The notes under the pieces: model-generated
Told to the model about the DNA's origin: nothing
The model's database searches: none
Seen by the model: only the letters and a program-made list of their open reading frames with translations
Translations under genes and position numbers: made by a program
Origin: Centipeda felix
Lineage (GTDB): Bacteria > Bacillota > Negativicutes > Selenomonadales > Selenomonadaceae
Assembly (NCBI RefSeq): GCF_900186465.1
Contig: NZ_LT891956.1
Location: forward strand, 219,626-283,625
Reading direction: 5' to 3'
DNA: 64,000 nt
Part shown: one piece after another, positions 25,674 through 33,591 of the stretch
Numbering within the stretch: position 1 is the first letter of the stretch
Layout of the letters: every line of letters begins with the position of its first letter

Positions 25674-26426
25674 TTAGGAAAAATAATCCAAGCCCTGTAC
25701 GCCATTTTTTGCACGGCGCTCCGTCAGCCATGCCTTCAGCCGTGCGGGATCATCGTTGAGCGCAAGCTCTGTGGGGAATCCGATCTCATCGAGAATGGCG
25801 TGTGTATAGCCGTGTTCCCCGACGTCTGCGTCGATGTGCGCATCACTCCCGAGGAGGATATGTGCGCCGTGACGGCGGCAGGCGGCGAGCAGATCGCGTG
25901 CGAGGCGATCACTGCCGGGGCGGCTGCCGTGCGGGTCGTGGGAGGAATTGTTCATCTCGATGAGGACGTGCTCCGCTGCGGCAGCACGCGCCAATGTGTC
26001 AAAGTCGACAGGGTAGGAGGGATTATCGGGGTGACCGATGATGTTGACGTAGGGATTTTTCATTGCGCCGACGAGCGCCGCCGTATTCTCCGCCGTGCTG
26101 CCGGGGGCGATCACGAGATCGTGCAGGCTCGCAATGCCGTAGTGGAGCTTTTTCAGCACCTTTTCGGGGAGATCGACGCGCCCCGTCTCATCCATGACGT
26201 TCAGCTCTGCCCCCATCATGATCTCGACGCCGTACGAGGCGTGACCGATCACCTTGAAGTTGTGAAAGTAGATCTCATGGAACGTCCCGGGCATGGCGGG
26301 CGCGTGGTCGGAGATGCCGAGGAGGGAGAGACCCTTCTCCTTTGCGGCTGCAGCCATCTCGCGGATGGTGCTGTATGCGTGCATGCTCGCGACGGTGTGG
26401 GTGTGCAGGTCGATGATATCCGTCAT
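25674..26426 (-). CDS. PHP-domain metal-dependent phosphatase (YcdX-like)
   Basis: 250 residues. Metal-binding PHP motifs in order: DLHTHT (6-11), GISDHAP, GAELNVM, NIIGHPDN, IEMNNSS and LGSDAHIDADVG. The arrangement is that of the YcdX family of trinuclear-zinc phosphoesterases. Soluble and cytoplasmic. Start 26426 behind AGAAAGGAAG. The natural substrate is not known for most members. Convergent with the relB-like gene. Confidence 0.87.
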   Translation of the reverse strand: MTDIIDLHTHTVASMHAYSTIREMAAAAKEKGLSLLGISDHAPAMPGTFHEIYFHNFKVIGHASYGVEIMMGAELNVMDETGRVDLPEKVLKKLHYGIASLHDLVIAPGSTAENTAALVGAMKNPYVNIIGHPDNPSYPVDFDTLARAAAAEHVLIEMNNSSHDPHGSRPGSDRLARDLLAACRRHGAHILLGSDAHIDADVGEHGYTHAILDEIGFPTELALNDDPARLKAWLTERRAKNGVQGLDYFS

Positions 26427-26455
26427 AGGGCTTCCTTTCTGCGGTGAGATTTATC

Positions 26456-26583
26456 TTGCGTGCAGGTGCGGGGTCTGTTATAATAACAATAGAAAGAACG
26501 CCCCAGGCGGTGTTTTTCCAGTATCATAGGTTATCTTTTTCTAACCGCTCCACCGGTCAAAGCAGGGGCGGTTATTTCTTTTT
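26456..26583 (+). ncRNA. antisense RNA antitoxin, copy B (with promoter)
   Basis: Promoter TTGCGT (26456-26461), 17 bp, TATAAT (26479-26484). The RNA from about 26491 has a 5' part (AATAGAAAGAACGCCCC) like copy A and ends at the shared hairpin AACCGCTCCACCGGTC...GGGCGGTT with TTTCTTTTTG (to 26583). Confidence 0.7.
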
Positions 26584-26646
26584 GTTTATCGCAAGAATAT
26601 AGCCTGTTGCCGCGACAAGAAATAAGATCGCGCCAATCTCGCTCAT
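26572..26646 (-). CDS. small hydrophobic toxin of a type I toxin-antitoxin locus, copy B (24 aa)
   Basis: 24 residues: MSEIGA, helix ILFLVAATGYILAI, tail NKKK. It aligns along its full length with copy A at 20606 (same length, VAATGY core and basic tail). The same CCCCCTTTCGGGGG-type hairpin (26656-26669) overlaps the ribosome site. A minus-strand promoter TTGCTT-16 bp-TATAAT lies at 26735-26708. The stop codon lies in the shared terminator. Expected to be a membrane-acting toxin held down by the antisense RNA. Confidence 0.75.
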   Translation of the reverse strand: MSEIGAILFLVAATGYILAINKKK

Positions 26647-26753
26647 TATTGCTCACCCCCTTTCGGGGGAAAAGACACCGCCGTTTGTCTGGGGGCGTTC
26701 TGTGGTTATTATACCGTGAATTCGGTGAAAAGCAATTGTTTCTTACGAAAAGA

Positions 26754-26800
26754 GGGCTGTTGCACGAAGTTTGCAGCTTCGCGCAACAGCCCTTGTTTCA
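26754..26800 (-). terminator. terminator after the chemoreceptor gene
   Basis: GGGCTGTTGC(A/G)CGAAG...CTTCGCGCAACAGCCC hairpin; on the minus strand it is followed by TCTTTTCG. Placed 9-55 bases after the gene's stop. Confidence 0.7.
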
Positions 26801-26808
26801 TGCGGGAT

Positions 26809-28785
26809 TTAGAATCTAAACTTCTGCGTCGTATTCTGCAGGTCGGTGGCGAGGGTTGCGAGTGCCTGTGAGGCAGCGGCGATCTCCTCGCTCGATGCGG
26901 ACTGGCTCTCCGAGGCGGAGGCGATGGTCTGCATGTGTGCCGCTGTGGTCTGCGAGATGGCATCGGCCTCGCCGGCAGCGTGGACGATCTCCTCCGCGCC
27001 CTGGGCAACGTTCTGCATGGCCGCGTTAATCGCTGTCATCTCCGTATTGATCGCGTCGACCTTGTGCATGATGCTGTCGAACTGCTCGCCGACGGCATGG
27101 ATCGCCCCCGCACCGACCTGCACCTCCTCGGTGCCCGTGTGCATGGCACTGACGGCGTGCGTCGTGTCGTTCTGGACGGAGGAGATGCGCTCCTTGATCT
27201 GGTCGGCGGCGTCGCGCGACTGCTCCGCCAGCTTTCTGACCTCCTCAGCGACGACGGCGAAGCCGCGCCCTGTCTCGCCCGCGCGTGCCGCCTCGATGGC
27301 AGCGTTGAGTGCGAGGAGATTTGTCTGCTCGGCGATGGCGGAGATGGACTCGACGATCTCGCCGATCTGCTGGGAGCTCTCGCCGAGTTTCTCCACGACC
27401 TCCGCCGAGCGCTGGACGCTCTGCTCGATGGCAGTCATTTTGTCCATGGCGTCGTTCATCAGGGATGCGCCCTTCTTGGCGGCGTCAGCGGTCGCGGCGG
27501 ACTCGTCGGCGACGGCATCGGACTTCGCGGACATTGCCCCGATGTCGTCCGATACCTTGTGGATCGTGTCGCGTGCCGCTGTGAGTGCGTGGAGCTGTTT
27601 CTCCGACCCCGTTGCCGTCGCGGAGACCGTGCCCGCGATCTCCGTGGCGGACTCTGCCATCTGATGTGCACTCGCCGTCAGCTCCTCAGAGGAGGCGGCA
27701 AGCTGCTCGGCGGTCGATGCGACCTGTTTGATGAGATCACGGATGTTCTTCGTCATGGTGTTGAAGTTCGCGGCGAGCCGTCCGAGCTCGTCGTCCGAGT
27801 TCACAGGGAGATCGGGGAGGTTCAGCCGTCCGTGGGCAAGCGCATCCACATGACCTGTGAGTTCCTCCGTTGCCGTTGTGATCGTCGCGGCAAAGCGCAG
27901 CAGGGCGATGATGATGCCGATGACGAGCAGGATGCCGACAATGGTCAGCCCCGCATAGGAGATGCGCAGATCCGCGAGCTGAGCAAATGCCACGTGCTCG
28001 GGAACGGCAATGGCGATGATCCATCCCGTTTCGGGGACGGTTGTATAGGCGATGATCTGCTCCTCATCATCGATGGGGGCGACGAAGTGTCCCTGTTTTT
28101 TCTCCTGCATTTCCGCGAGATGATCCTTGAGGACGGGATCATCCGACGCTTTGCGCAGGGTATTGCCGTCGGCATCCGTGATAATGATTCCTGTGCGGTC
28201 GATGATGACGCCTTTCCCTTCGCCGTGGTATTTCAGTTCCTGTACGCGTGCGGAGAGCGTGTCCAGTGTGACGTCGGCGCAGACGGCACCTGCGAAGGTT
28301 CCGTCTGGTGATCGGTAGGGAGCAGTAGCCGAGATGATCAGCTTTTTGTTCAGCGGATCCTGGTACACTGAGGTGAAGCCGGGGGCATCCGCTGCCTTTG
28401 CATCTTTGTACCAGTCGCGCGTGCGCGGATCCATCTCGGCGGTGATATCTCCATCCACCCAGCTGATGAAAGTACCGTTTTCGGCACCGTGACTGAGGTC
28501 AAGGATCGCCTTGTCGCCGGTGGCAAGACTCATGAGACTGCGGTCATGTTCCATGGGACTGCCCGCCATGGCGGTGAGCAGATTTGCCGCGCTCTGAGCG
28601 AGCTGCTTTCTTTCCAGCAGCCAGCCGTTCAGCGATGTAGCTTCGGCGTTCAGCGCAGCGTCAATCTCGTTGGAGGTGCTCTCAACAAGGGCACTTTGTG
28701 CCCTGTGATAGCCAACCGCGCAGATCACGCCGACAAGGATCGCCATGACGGCGCCCATAAGCAGCAGCTTTTGTTTGATGGACAT
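26809..28785 (-). CDS. methyl-accepting chemotaxis protein (dCache, HAMP, MA)
   Basis: 658 residues. Transmembrane helix 1 at 7-27 (LLMGAVMAILVGVICAVG). A periplasmic dCache domain at about 35-270 includes MDPRTRDWYKDAKAA, close to the DxRxRxWY motif of amine/amino-acid-binding members. TM2 at about 278-300, then HAMP (VDALAHGRLNLPDLPVNSDD) and the signalling domain with the hairpin tip SAIAEQTNLLALNAAIEAAR and AGETGRGFAVVAEEVRKLAE. It senses a small ligand outside the membrane and controls CheA. Start 28785 behind GGGGAGGAAG. No other chemotaxis gene is nearby. Confidence 0.9.
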   Translation of the reverse strand: MSIKQKLLLMGAVMAILVGVICAVGYHRAQSALVESTSNEIDAALNAEATSLNGWLLERKQLAQSAANLLTAMAGSPMEHDRSLMSLATGDKAILDLSHGAENGTFISWVDGDITAEMDPRTRDWYKDAKAADAPGFTSVYQDPLNKKLIISATAPYRSPDGTFAGAVCADVTLDTLSARVQELKYHGEGKGVIIDRTGIIITDADGNTLRKASDDPVLKDHLAEMQEKKQGHFVAPIDDEEQIIAYTTVPETGWIIAIAVPEHVAFAQLADLRISYAGLTIVGILLVIGIIIALLRFAATITTATEELTGHVDALAHGRLNLPDLPVNSDDELGRLAANFNTMTKNIRDLIKQVASTAEQLAASSEELTASAHQMAESATEIAGTVSATATGSEKQLHALTAARDTIHKVSDDIGAMSAKSDAVADESAATADAAKKGASLMNDAMDKMTAIEQSVQRSAEVVEKLGESSQQIGEIVESISAIAEQTNLLALNAAIEAARAGETGRGFAVVAEEVRKLAEQSRDAADQIKERISSVQNDTTHAVSAMHTGTEEVQVGAGAIHAVGEQFDSIMHKVDAINTEMTAINAAMQNVAQGAEEIVHAAGEADAISQTTAAHMQTIASASESQSASSEEIAAASQALATLATDLQNTTQKFRF

Positions 28786-28914
28786 GGTATTCTTCCTCCC
28801 CGATCGCCTGCATATCCTGCCATATAAAAAGAGTGTAGCGCATTTTTCTCAAAGAATCAAGGAAATTTCACATTTATTTTAATCTACATAAAATAAATTA
28901 TTGCCGCGGTACTT

Positions 28915-29022
28915 TAGGAGCTGCCGGTACAATGAAGTCTGTCAGATGGGCGTAGATTTTCCGCCGAAGTGCGGGCAAGAAAGATGCGTCAAGAGACGCG
29001 CGCTGAATTTATCCGTGCTTCC
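28915..29022 (+). repeat. dispersed inverted-repeat element, diverged left end
   Basis: TAGGAGCTGCCGGTACAATG (altered left end), then GGGCGTAGATTTTCCGCCGA, AAGATGCGTCAAGAGACG and a standard right end GAATTTATCCGTGCTTCCT. Confidence 0.7.
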
Positions 29023-29157
29023 TGTATTTGCGATGCGATGTGAGATGTGTTAAGATGAATCTCGTGCCGCAGGCAGGATATGTCCGCCTGACGGCGCGCC
29101 TGCGGCATCTCGTGGGAGCGTGTTTGCGCCGCTCCATACGATGCGCAGAAGGGCTTT
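29023..29157. other. gap between two repeat copies, no gene seen
   Basis: Contains an interrupted inverted repeat (GATGAATCTCGTGCCGCAGG and CCTGCGGCATCTCGTGG) and no credible ORF. Confidence 0.4.
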
Positions 29158-29322
29158 AAGGAATCGCTGATAAAATAGAGCCTCAGATTGGCGTAGATTT
29201 TTGTTCGGACGAGAGACCCCAATCGGACGCATCGCTAAAGCTATGTGGAGGATTTGCAGGTATTGAGCGGGCAAGAAAGATGCGTCAAGAGACGCGCGCT
29301 GAATTTATCCGTGCTTCCTTAG
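29158..29322 (+). repeat. dispersed inverted-repeat element, full length
   Basis: AAGGAATCGCTGATAAAATA at the left, GAATTTATCCGTGCTTCCTT at the right. The interior has TTGGCGTAGATTTTTGTTCG, CTATGTGGAGGATTTGC and AAGATGCGTCAAGAGACG. Its right end lies just before the ribosome site of yhdT. Confidence 0.8.
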
Positions 29323-29339
29323 TATCAAGGAGGTTCATC

Positions 29340-29600
29340 ATGCAGGATGAAAAATGGGCAGACGCCATCAGCCGTGAGGCGAGGCGTACTGCGGCGGTGG
29401 GCGTGCTCTTTGCGCTCATCTGGATCGTGCTCGGATTCGGGCTGTCTGCCGTCCCCGTGACGGTCATGGGGCTGCCGCTCTGGGCGGTTGCGTCGTCGGT
29501 CGGCGTGCTCGTCACGGGCGCGGTGCTCGCCGTCTGTCTCGCACATACGGCGGAGGATATTCCCCTCGACGATGAGGCGGGAGAGGGGGGGGCGCGATGA
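29340..29600 (+). CDS. yhdT: YhdT-family membrane protein
   Basis: 86 residues; ATG at 29340 behind AAGGAGG. Two membrane helices (VGVLFALIWIVLGFGLSAV; AVASSVGVLVTGAVLAVCLA) with an acidic C-terminal tail. The YhdT family is typically encoded directly upstream of panF, as here, with a four-base overlap (ATGA at 29597-29600). It is presumed to be an accessory of the symporter; its function is unproven. Confidence 0.85.
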   Translation: MQDEKWADAISREARRTAAVGVLFALIWIVLGFGLSAVPVTVMGLPLWAVASSVGVLVTGAVLAVCLAHTAEDIPLDDEAGEGGAR

Positions 29601-31048
29601 GCGGGAATCTCATGGTACTCCTGCCGCTCCTCGGCTTTATGGCGGGGATGCTCGCGCTCGGTTTCTACGTGCGGCGGCAGAGTGCGGCGGGCGGCTTCCT
29701 CTCAACCTACTTTGTCGGCGGGCAGTCGCTCGGCGGCTTCGTGCTCGCGATGACGATGGTCGCGACCTACAGCTCGGTCAGTTCCTTCGTCGGCGGTCCC
29801 GGCATGGCGTATGAGATCGGCTTCGGCTGGATCTACATGGCGGTCATCCAGACCATGACCATCTTCCTTGTGCTCGGGATCTTCGGGACGCGTGTTGCAC
29901 GGCTCGCACGGCGGATTCACGCCGTCACCATCGTGGACATCATCCGTCACCGCTATCGGTCGGATGCGCTCGCGGCAGTCGCGGCGTTCGTGATCGTGCT
30001 CTTTTTCGCTGCCTCGATGGTCGCGCAGTTCGTGGGCGGCGCGCAGCTCTTCGCCGCAGTGACGGGCTACTCCTATGAGCTGGGGCTCGTGCTCTTCGGC
30101 ATCGTGGTCGTCATCTACACCTCGATCGGCGGGTTCCGTGCGGTTGCGCTCACCGACACCTGCTGTGCGATCGTGATGATGCTCGGCATCGTCCTGCTGT
30201 TCTACTACGTCCTCGCGGCGGGCGGCGGATTCACAGCGATTCTGGAACAGCTGCGCACGGCGCATCCCGCGATGCTGACCCCAACGGCGGAGGGACGCAT
30301 GCCCATCTCGCTCTATGTCTCGCAGTGGCTGCTCGTGGGGGCACTCACCATCGCCCTGCCGCAGTCCGTCGTGCGCGGCATCAGCTATCGCAGCAGCCGT
30401 GATATGCACCGCGCCATGATCATCGGGACGGTGGTCATCGCCTTTATGAACATCGCCGTCAATCTCGTCGGCGTGCTCGGGCGCGGCGTGCTCGGCGTGG
30501 AGGCAAAGGAACTCGGGGGCGTCGACAGCGTGATCCCGCAGCTCATGGCGCACGTCATGCCGCCGGAGCTGCTCGGCTTTGCGATCATCGGGCCGCTCGC
30601 CGCCTCCATCTCGACCATCTCGGGCGTACTCATCGTTGCATCCTCCGCCGTGGTGAAGGACGTCTACCTCCACCACGCACAGAAGCACGGCAGGGACGTT
30701 CCCGAGGAGCGGCTGCGCCGTCTCTCCATGGGGGTCACTGCCGTGCTCGGCGTGATCGTCTTTCTCCTGGCAGTATCGCCGCCGTCGCTCATCTGGCTCA
30801 TCAATATGTTCGCGTTCGGCGGCCTTGAGACGGCGTTCTTCTGGGTGCTCGTCTTCGGCCTCTTTACGCGCTGGGCCAACCGCACGGGCGCACTCGCCGC
30901 GATGGCGGGCGGCACGGTCATCTACTGCGCCGCGATGGCACTCGGGATCAAACCGCTCGGCCTGCATCCGATCTCTGTCGGCATCACCGCCTCCCTCATC
31001 CTATTCCTCGCGGGGAGCTATGTGGGGCAGCACAGCGAGCGCACTTGA
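29597..31048 (+). CDS. panF: sodium/pantothenate symporter
   Basis: 483 residues of the sodium:solute symporter (SSS) family with about 13 membrane helices. Landmarks: GGQSLGGFVLAMTMVATYSS, FVGGPGMAYEIGFGWIYM, SIGGFRAVALTD and IIGPLAASISTISGVLIVAS. Assignment as PanF rests on overall similarity and the yhdT neighbour. It imports pantothenate, the precursor of coenzyme A, with sodium. The stop codon overlaps the -35 box of the small-RNA promoter that follows. Confidence 0.87.
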   Translation: MSGNLMVLLPLLGFMAGMLALGFYVRRQSAAGGFLSTYFVGGQSLGGFVLAMTMVATYSSVSSFVGGPGMAYEIGFGWIYMAVIQTMTIFLVLGIFGTRVARLARRIHAVTIVDIIRHRYRSDALAAVAAFVIVLFFAASMVAQFVGGAQLFAAVTGYSYELGLVLFGIVVVIYTSIGGFRAVALTDTCCAIVMMLGIVLLFYYVLAAGGGFTAILEQLRTAHPAMLTPTAEGRMPISLYVSQWLLVGALTIALPQSVVRGISYRSSRDMHRAMIIGTVVIAFMNIAVNLVGVLGRGVLGVEAKELGGVDSVIPQLMAHVMPPELLGFAIIGPLAASISTISGVLIVASSAVVKDVYLHHAQKHGRDVPEERLRRLSMGVTAVLGVIVFLLAVSPPSLIWLINMFAFGGLETAFFWVLVFGLFTRWANRTGALAAMAGGTVIYCAAMALGIKPLGLHPISVGITASLILFLAGSYVGQHSERT

Positions 31049-31180
31049 CAGGATTTTGTGGGGAGAATATAATAGAGATAGAAAAAGAGTGGCTGACGCG
31101 TGGGAACGTCGGTCTCTCCCTAAAGTCTTTGTACTTGAAGAAAGAACCGTCGTTGCCTAATATTCGGCAGGTTCTTTTTT
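31045..31180 (+). ncRNA. candidate small RNA with its own promoter and terminator
   Basis: Promoter TTGACA (31045-31050), 17-bp spacer, TATAAT (31068-31073): essentially consensus. The RNA would start near 31080 and end at the hairpin AGAACC...TTGCC-TAATATT-CGGCA-GGTTCT followed by TTTTTT (31142-31180), about 100 nt. No ORF with a ribosome site is present. It could be a trans-acting RNA or an antitoxin-like RNA; no family was recognised. Confidence 0.6.
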
Positions 31181-31185
31181 GATCG

Positions 31186-31221
31186 AAAAGGGGAATAGGC
31201 GAGTTGCCTATTCCCCTTTTG
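31186..31221. terminator. bidirectional terminator at the end of the ATP-grasp cluster
   Basis: AAAAGGGGAATAGGC-GAGTT-GCCTATTCCCCTTTT: perfect stem with A and T tracts; ends the minus-strand operon just after the stop at 31222. Confidence 0.88.
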
Positions 31222-32514
31222 CTATGCGATGACCAATGGTACGAAGAATGCCTCCGTCCCCGCGATCTCCTCGGGGGAGAACCGTGCGCCCACGGCGGAC
31301 GGCGTGCCGAAGAGCATGAAGCACGAGAGCGTCAGACAGCCCGTGAGGCTGCCAGAGTCGACCGTATGCGTAAAGCGCGGCTGACGGACGAAGTCCTGAT
31401 ACATTGCCTTCCTGCTCGCGCGGCAGATGATCTCCTCGGGGCTGTCGGGCTGCCGCTCGTAGACCATCTCCTCGCGCTCGCCGCGCTTCTCGACGAGGCG
31501 GACGTTCTTCCCCTCGCGTCCCCAGATCTCCTTGCGGATGTAGGTGCCGTCCCGCAGCGCATCGAAATCGTCCTCGAAATAGGACGGCGTGAGGTAACGC
31601 TCCACCAGCGCACATTCCTCGGGCGTCAAGAGCTGCCCCGTGCGTGCGAGCGCGTAGACGAGCGCCATAAAGGACTTGTTCTGCAGGAGAATCGCCTCGG
31701 GCGGATTCATCATGGCAAAACTGCCTGCGCGGTAGAGATCGAGGAACATCGTCCCGAGCGGTGCATCATCCTCCGTGCGTTCGTCCACGAGAATCTCCAT
31801 TGGATGCAGGCGGTAGAGTGCTGATGCGTATGCGTTGTCGTCCAGCGGAATGCCGTGCGCGTCGATCGCGAGATCATAGAACGAGAGAAAGCGGATGTCG
31901 CCGTGGGGGACGCCCTCCTGCATGAGTCGCATGAGGTAGAGCGTTGTCCCGAGATCCTCGGGATAGTCGTCGAACGCAGAGAAGACGAACGGCCGCCGCG
32001 TGAGCGCGCGCCGTCCGAGATCGGCGAGGGGGGAGGAGAGACGGTTGTGTACCTCCGTGAGGAAGCCGCGCAGCTGCGCCTCCATCCCCTCGTTTGGGTC
32101 GCGGCGTCCGTTGTATGCGGCGGCGACGCCGTTCGCGTAGAAGGACTCGATGACGAAGCACGGCGTATCGGCGTTGATCTCCACCATGTGCAGCTGCTGC
32201 GCCTCGTCGAGTACGAAGTCGAACCGCGAGAGCCACGTCGGCAGATGAAAGGCGTTCACCGTGTGCAGATAGGGCAGGATCTCGCGCGGCATATCCATCG
32301 CGCGTGCGAAGTCGTTCGGCGCACGCTGGAGCACCTCGGCGGCCTTGCAGAAGACGCGGAACAGCCCTGCCGATGCCGTGCGCATCTCCTCATAGAATGA
32401 TGCCGGGAACGCCTGCACTGTATGCGTGGGGTAGCGATCTGGATAGTCGGCGTATTGAATAAAAGGGAAAATCGAAGGATCGAGCTGATCAATATAGGTG
32501 GCTGGATGCATCAT
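31222..32514 (-). CDS. glutathionylspermidine synthase-like ATP-grasp protein
   Basis: 430 residues of the GSP-synthase ATP-grasp superfamily (E. coli YjfC/YgiC type). Landmarks: FDFVLDEAQQLHMVEINADT (metal/ATP-binding E-x-N), LLQNKSFMALVYALARTG, YIRKEIWGREGKNVRL and a final EEIAGTEAFFVPLVIA. ATP-grasp ligases join a carboxylate to an amine. The amidase half of true glutathionylspermidine synthetase is absent, as in the YjfC/YgiC group. The start at 32514 overlaps the stop of the upstream gene (ATGA). The cluster partners (DUF350, DUF4178) are its usual genomic companions. The substrate is not known; a polyamine or peptide amide is inference. Confidence 0.82.
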   Translation of the reverse strand: MMHPATYIDQLDPSIFPFIQYADYPDRYPTHTVQAFPASFYEEMRTASAGLFRVFCKAAEVLQRAPNDFARAMDMPREILPYLHTVNAFHLPTWLSRFDFVLDEAQQLHMVEINADTPCFVIESFYANGVAAAYNGRRDPNEGMEAQLRGFLTEVHNRLSSPLADLGRRALTRRPFVFSAFDDYPEDLGTTLYLMRLMQEGVPHGDIRFLSFYDLAIDAHGIPLDDNAYASALYRLHPMEILVDERTEDDAPLGTMFLDLYRAGSFAMMNPPEAILLQNKSFMALVYALARTGQLLTPEECALVERYLTPSYFEDDFDALRDGTYIRKEIWGREGKNVRLVEKRGEREEMVYERQPDSPEEIICRASRKAMYQDFVRQPRFTHTVDSGSLTGCLTLSCFMLFGTPSAVGARFSPEEIAGTEAFFVPLVIA

Positions 32515-33098
32515 GATGCTCCCGAGGAGGAGCGGATGCCTGCCCGTCCAAAGCCGGACTGCTTGCTGATGTCCTTGATGCGGCGGCTCTTGTTCCGCTC
32601 ATAGTTGTCGTTGTCGCTGTTTCCTCCGCGACCGCCGCCGCTATTGATGACCGTCGTGTGATGATGCCGGCCCGACCGTACGGGGATGGCCTCGGGCAAC
32701 GGTGTGAGCGCCCCGTCGATGCGGTAGGTCATCTGTGCGAGCTCCATGTGACCGCCGGGGTAGGAGAATCCGTGAAAGGCGAAATAGTTTGCCGCCAGAG
32801 GGGCGATCATGCTCGCCGTGCCGTACAGCCAGACGAGATCACCGCCCTCGTCGCGCCGGAAGGTCACCGCCGTATCGTTGTCGTAGAGCACGGTCTCCGT
32901 GCCGTCGCCGTTGTTGAGGAGGCTGCAGCGGCGATCGAGATCATCCGTGAGCCGTGCCTCCCCCTCATTCCATTCGGGATGTACGATGTCACATATTTTA
33001 TATATAATGTCGTTACGATAGTAATACCCTGCCCCAAGAGCGCCGACGGCCGCGACGGCAGCAGCGAGGATGGCAGCCTTGCGTCCCATATTTTCCAT
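32511..33098 (-). CDS. membrane-anchored protein of the ATP-grasp/DUF350 cluster (195 aa)
   Basis: The start at 33098 (MENMGRKAAIL) has AAGGAG eight bases upstream. A hydrophobic N-terminal segment (AAILAAAVAAVGALGAGYYY) could be a signal anchor. A polar domain follows (WNEGEARLTDDLDRRCSLLN, FRRDEGGDLVWLYGTASMIA, NYFAFHGFSYPGG), then a His/Gly/Asn-rich tail (GRHHHTTVINSGGGRGGNS) ending in basic residues. Similar low-complexity tails occur in DUF4247/DUF1190-type proteins of equivalent clusters, but I cannot assign a family firmly. Coupled to the ATP-grasp gene. Confidence 0.7.
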   Translation of the reverse strand: MENMGRKAAILAAAVAAVGALGAGYYYRNDIIYKICDIVHPEWNEGEARLTDDLDRRCSLLNNGDGTETVLYDNDTAVTFRRDEGGDLVWLYGTASMIAPLAANYFAFHGFSYPGGHMELAQMTYRIDGALTPLPEAIPVRSGRHHHTTVINSGGGRGGNSDNDNYERNKSRRIKDISKQSGFGRAGIRSSSGAS

Positions 33099-33109
33099 GC
33101 GTCCGCTCC

Positions 33110-33541
33110 TTAGTGCACTGCTCCGCTGATGACGAGGGAGAGCCCGACGAATACGCCAAAGAGGAAGATGCCCGCTGCCATGTTGCCGCGCATGATCTGC
33201 TCGGCGAGTGCGTACTTTCGATGCCACATCTTGATGATGAAGAAGCCGAGAACGAAGAACACGATGCCGACCGCAGCGTAGACGATGCTGAGCAAGACGC
33301 CCTGCAGGAAGTCGGGCGGGACAGCATCGTAGGCGGGGGAGAGGATCACGGCGCGCAGGATCTGCCCGATGCCGATGAAGGAGCCGGCGGAGAGCCATGC
33401 GACGGCACAGTTGCCGCGCTTGATCTCAGCGGCGAAATCGCCGGGGACGAAGAAATCCATGATCGTATTGGAGACGATCATCAGCAGGATGCCAAAGAGC
33501 GCATAGAACGCGGTGAGCAAGAGGGTGGACAGATCAATCAT
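33110..33541 (-). CDS. DUF350 membrane protein (YjfL-like)
   Basis: 143 residues, start at 33541 behind AGGAGAACCGCT. Four membrane helices in two repeats (LLLTAFYALFGILLMIVSN and AVAWLSAGSFIGIGQILRAV; VLLSIVYAAVGIVFFVLGFF and NMAAGIFLFGVFVGLSLVIS). Each repeat has the typical N/G-rich turn after the first helix (EIKRGNCAVA and EQIMRGNMAAG). DUF350 proteins are inner-membrane proteins of unknown function, commonly next to ATP-grasp GSP-like genes as here. Confidence 0.85.
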   Translation of the reverse strand: MIDLSTLLLTAFYALFGILLMIVSNTIMDFFVPGDFAAEIKRGNCAVAWLSAGSFIGIGQILRAVILSPAYDAVPPDFLQGVLLSIVYAAVGIVFFVLGFFIIKMWHRKYALAEQIMRGNMAAGIFLFGVFVGLSLVISGAVH

Positions 33542-33569
33542 AGCGGTTCTCCTATCGTCAGTGGACTGC

Positions 33570-33591
33570 ATATTATCAGCGATTCTCTAAT
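33570..33591 (+). repeat. dispersed repeat, terminal fragment
   Basis: ATATTATCAGCGATTCTCTAA resembles one terminus of the dispersed repeat; it provides the stop codon of the DUF4178 gene. Confidence 0.45.

Noticed and set aside
29702-30967. 421-codon ORF opposite panF
   Set aside because: Glu/Asp/His-rich antisense shadow; PanF has clear membrane helices and the yhdT partner.
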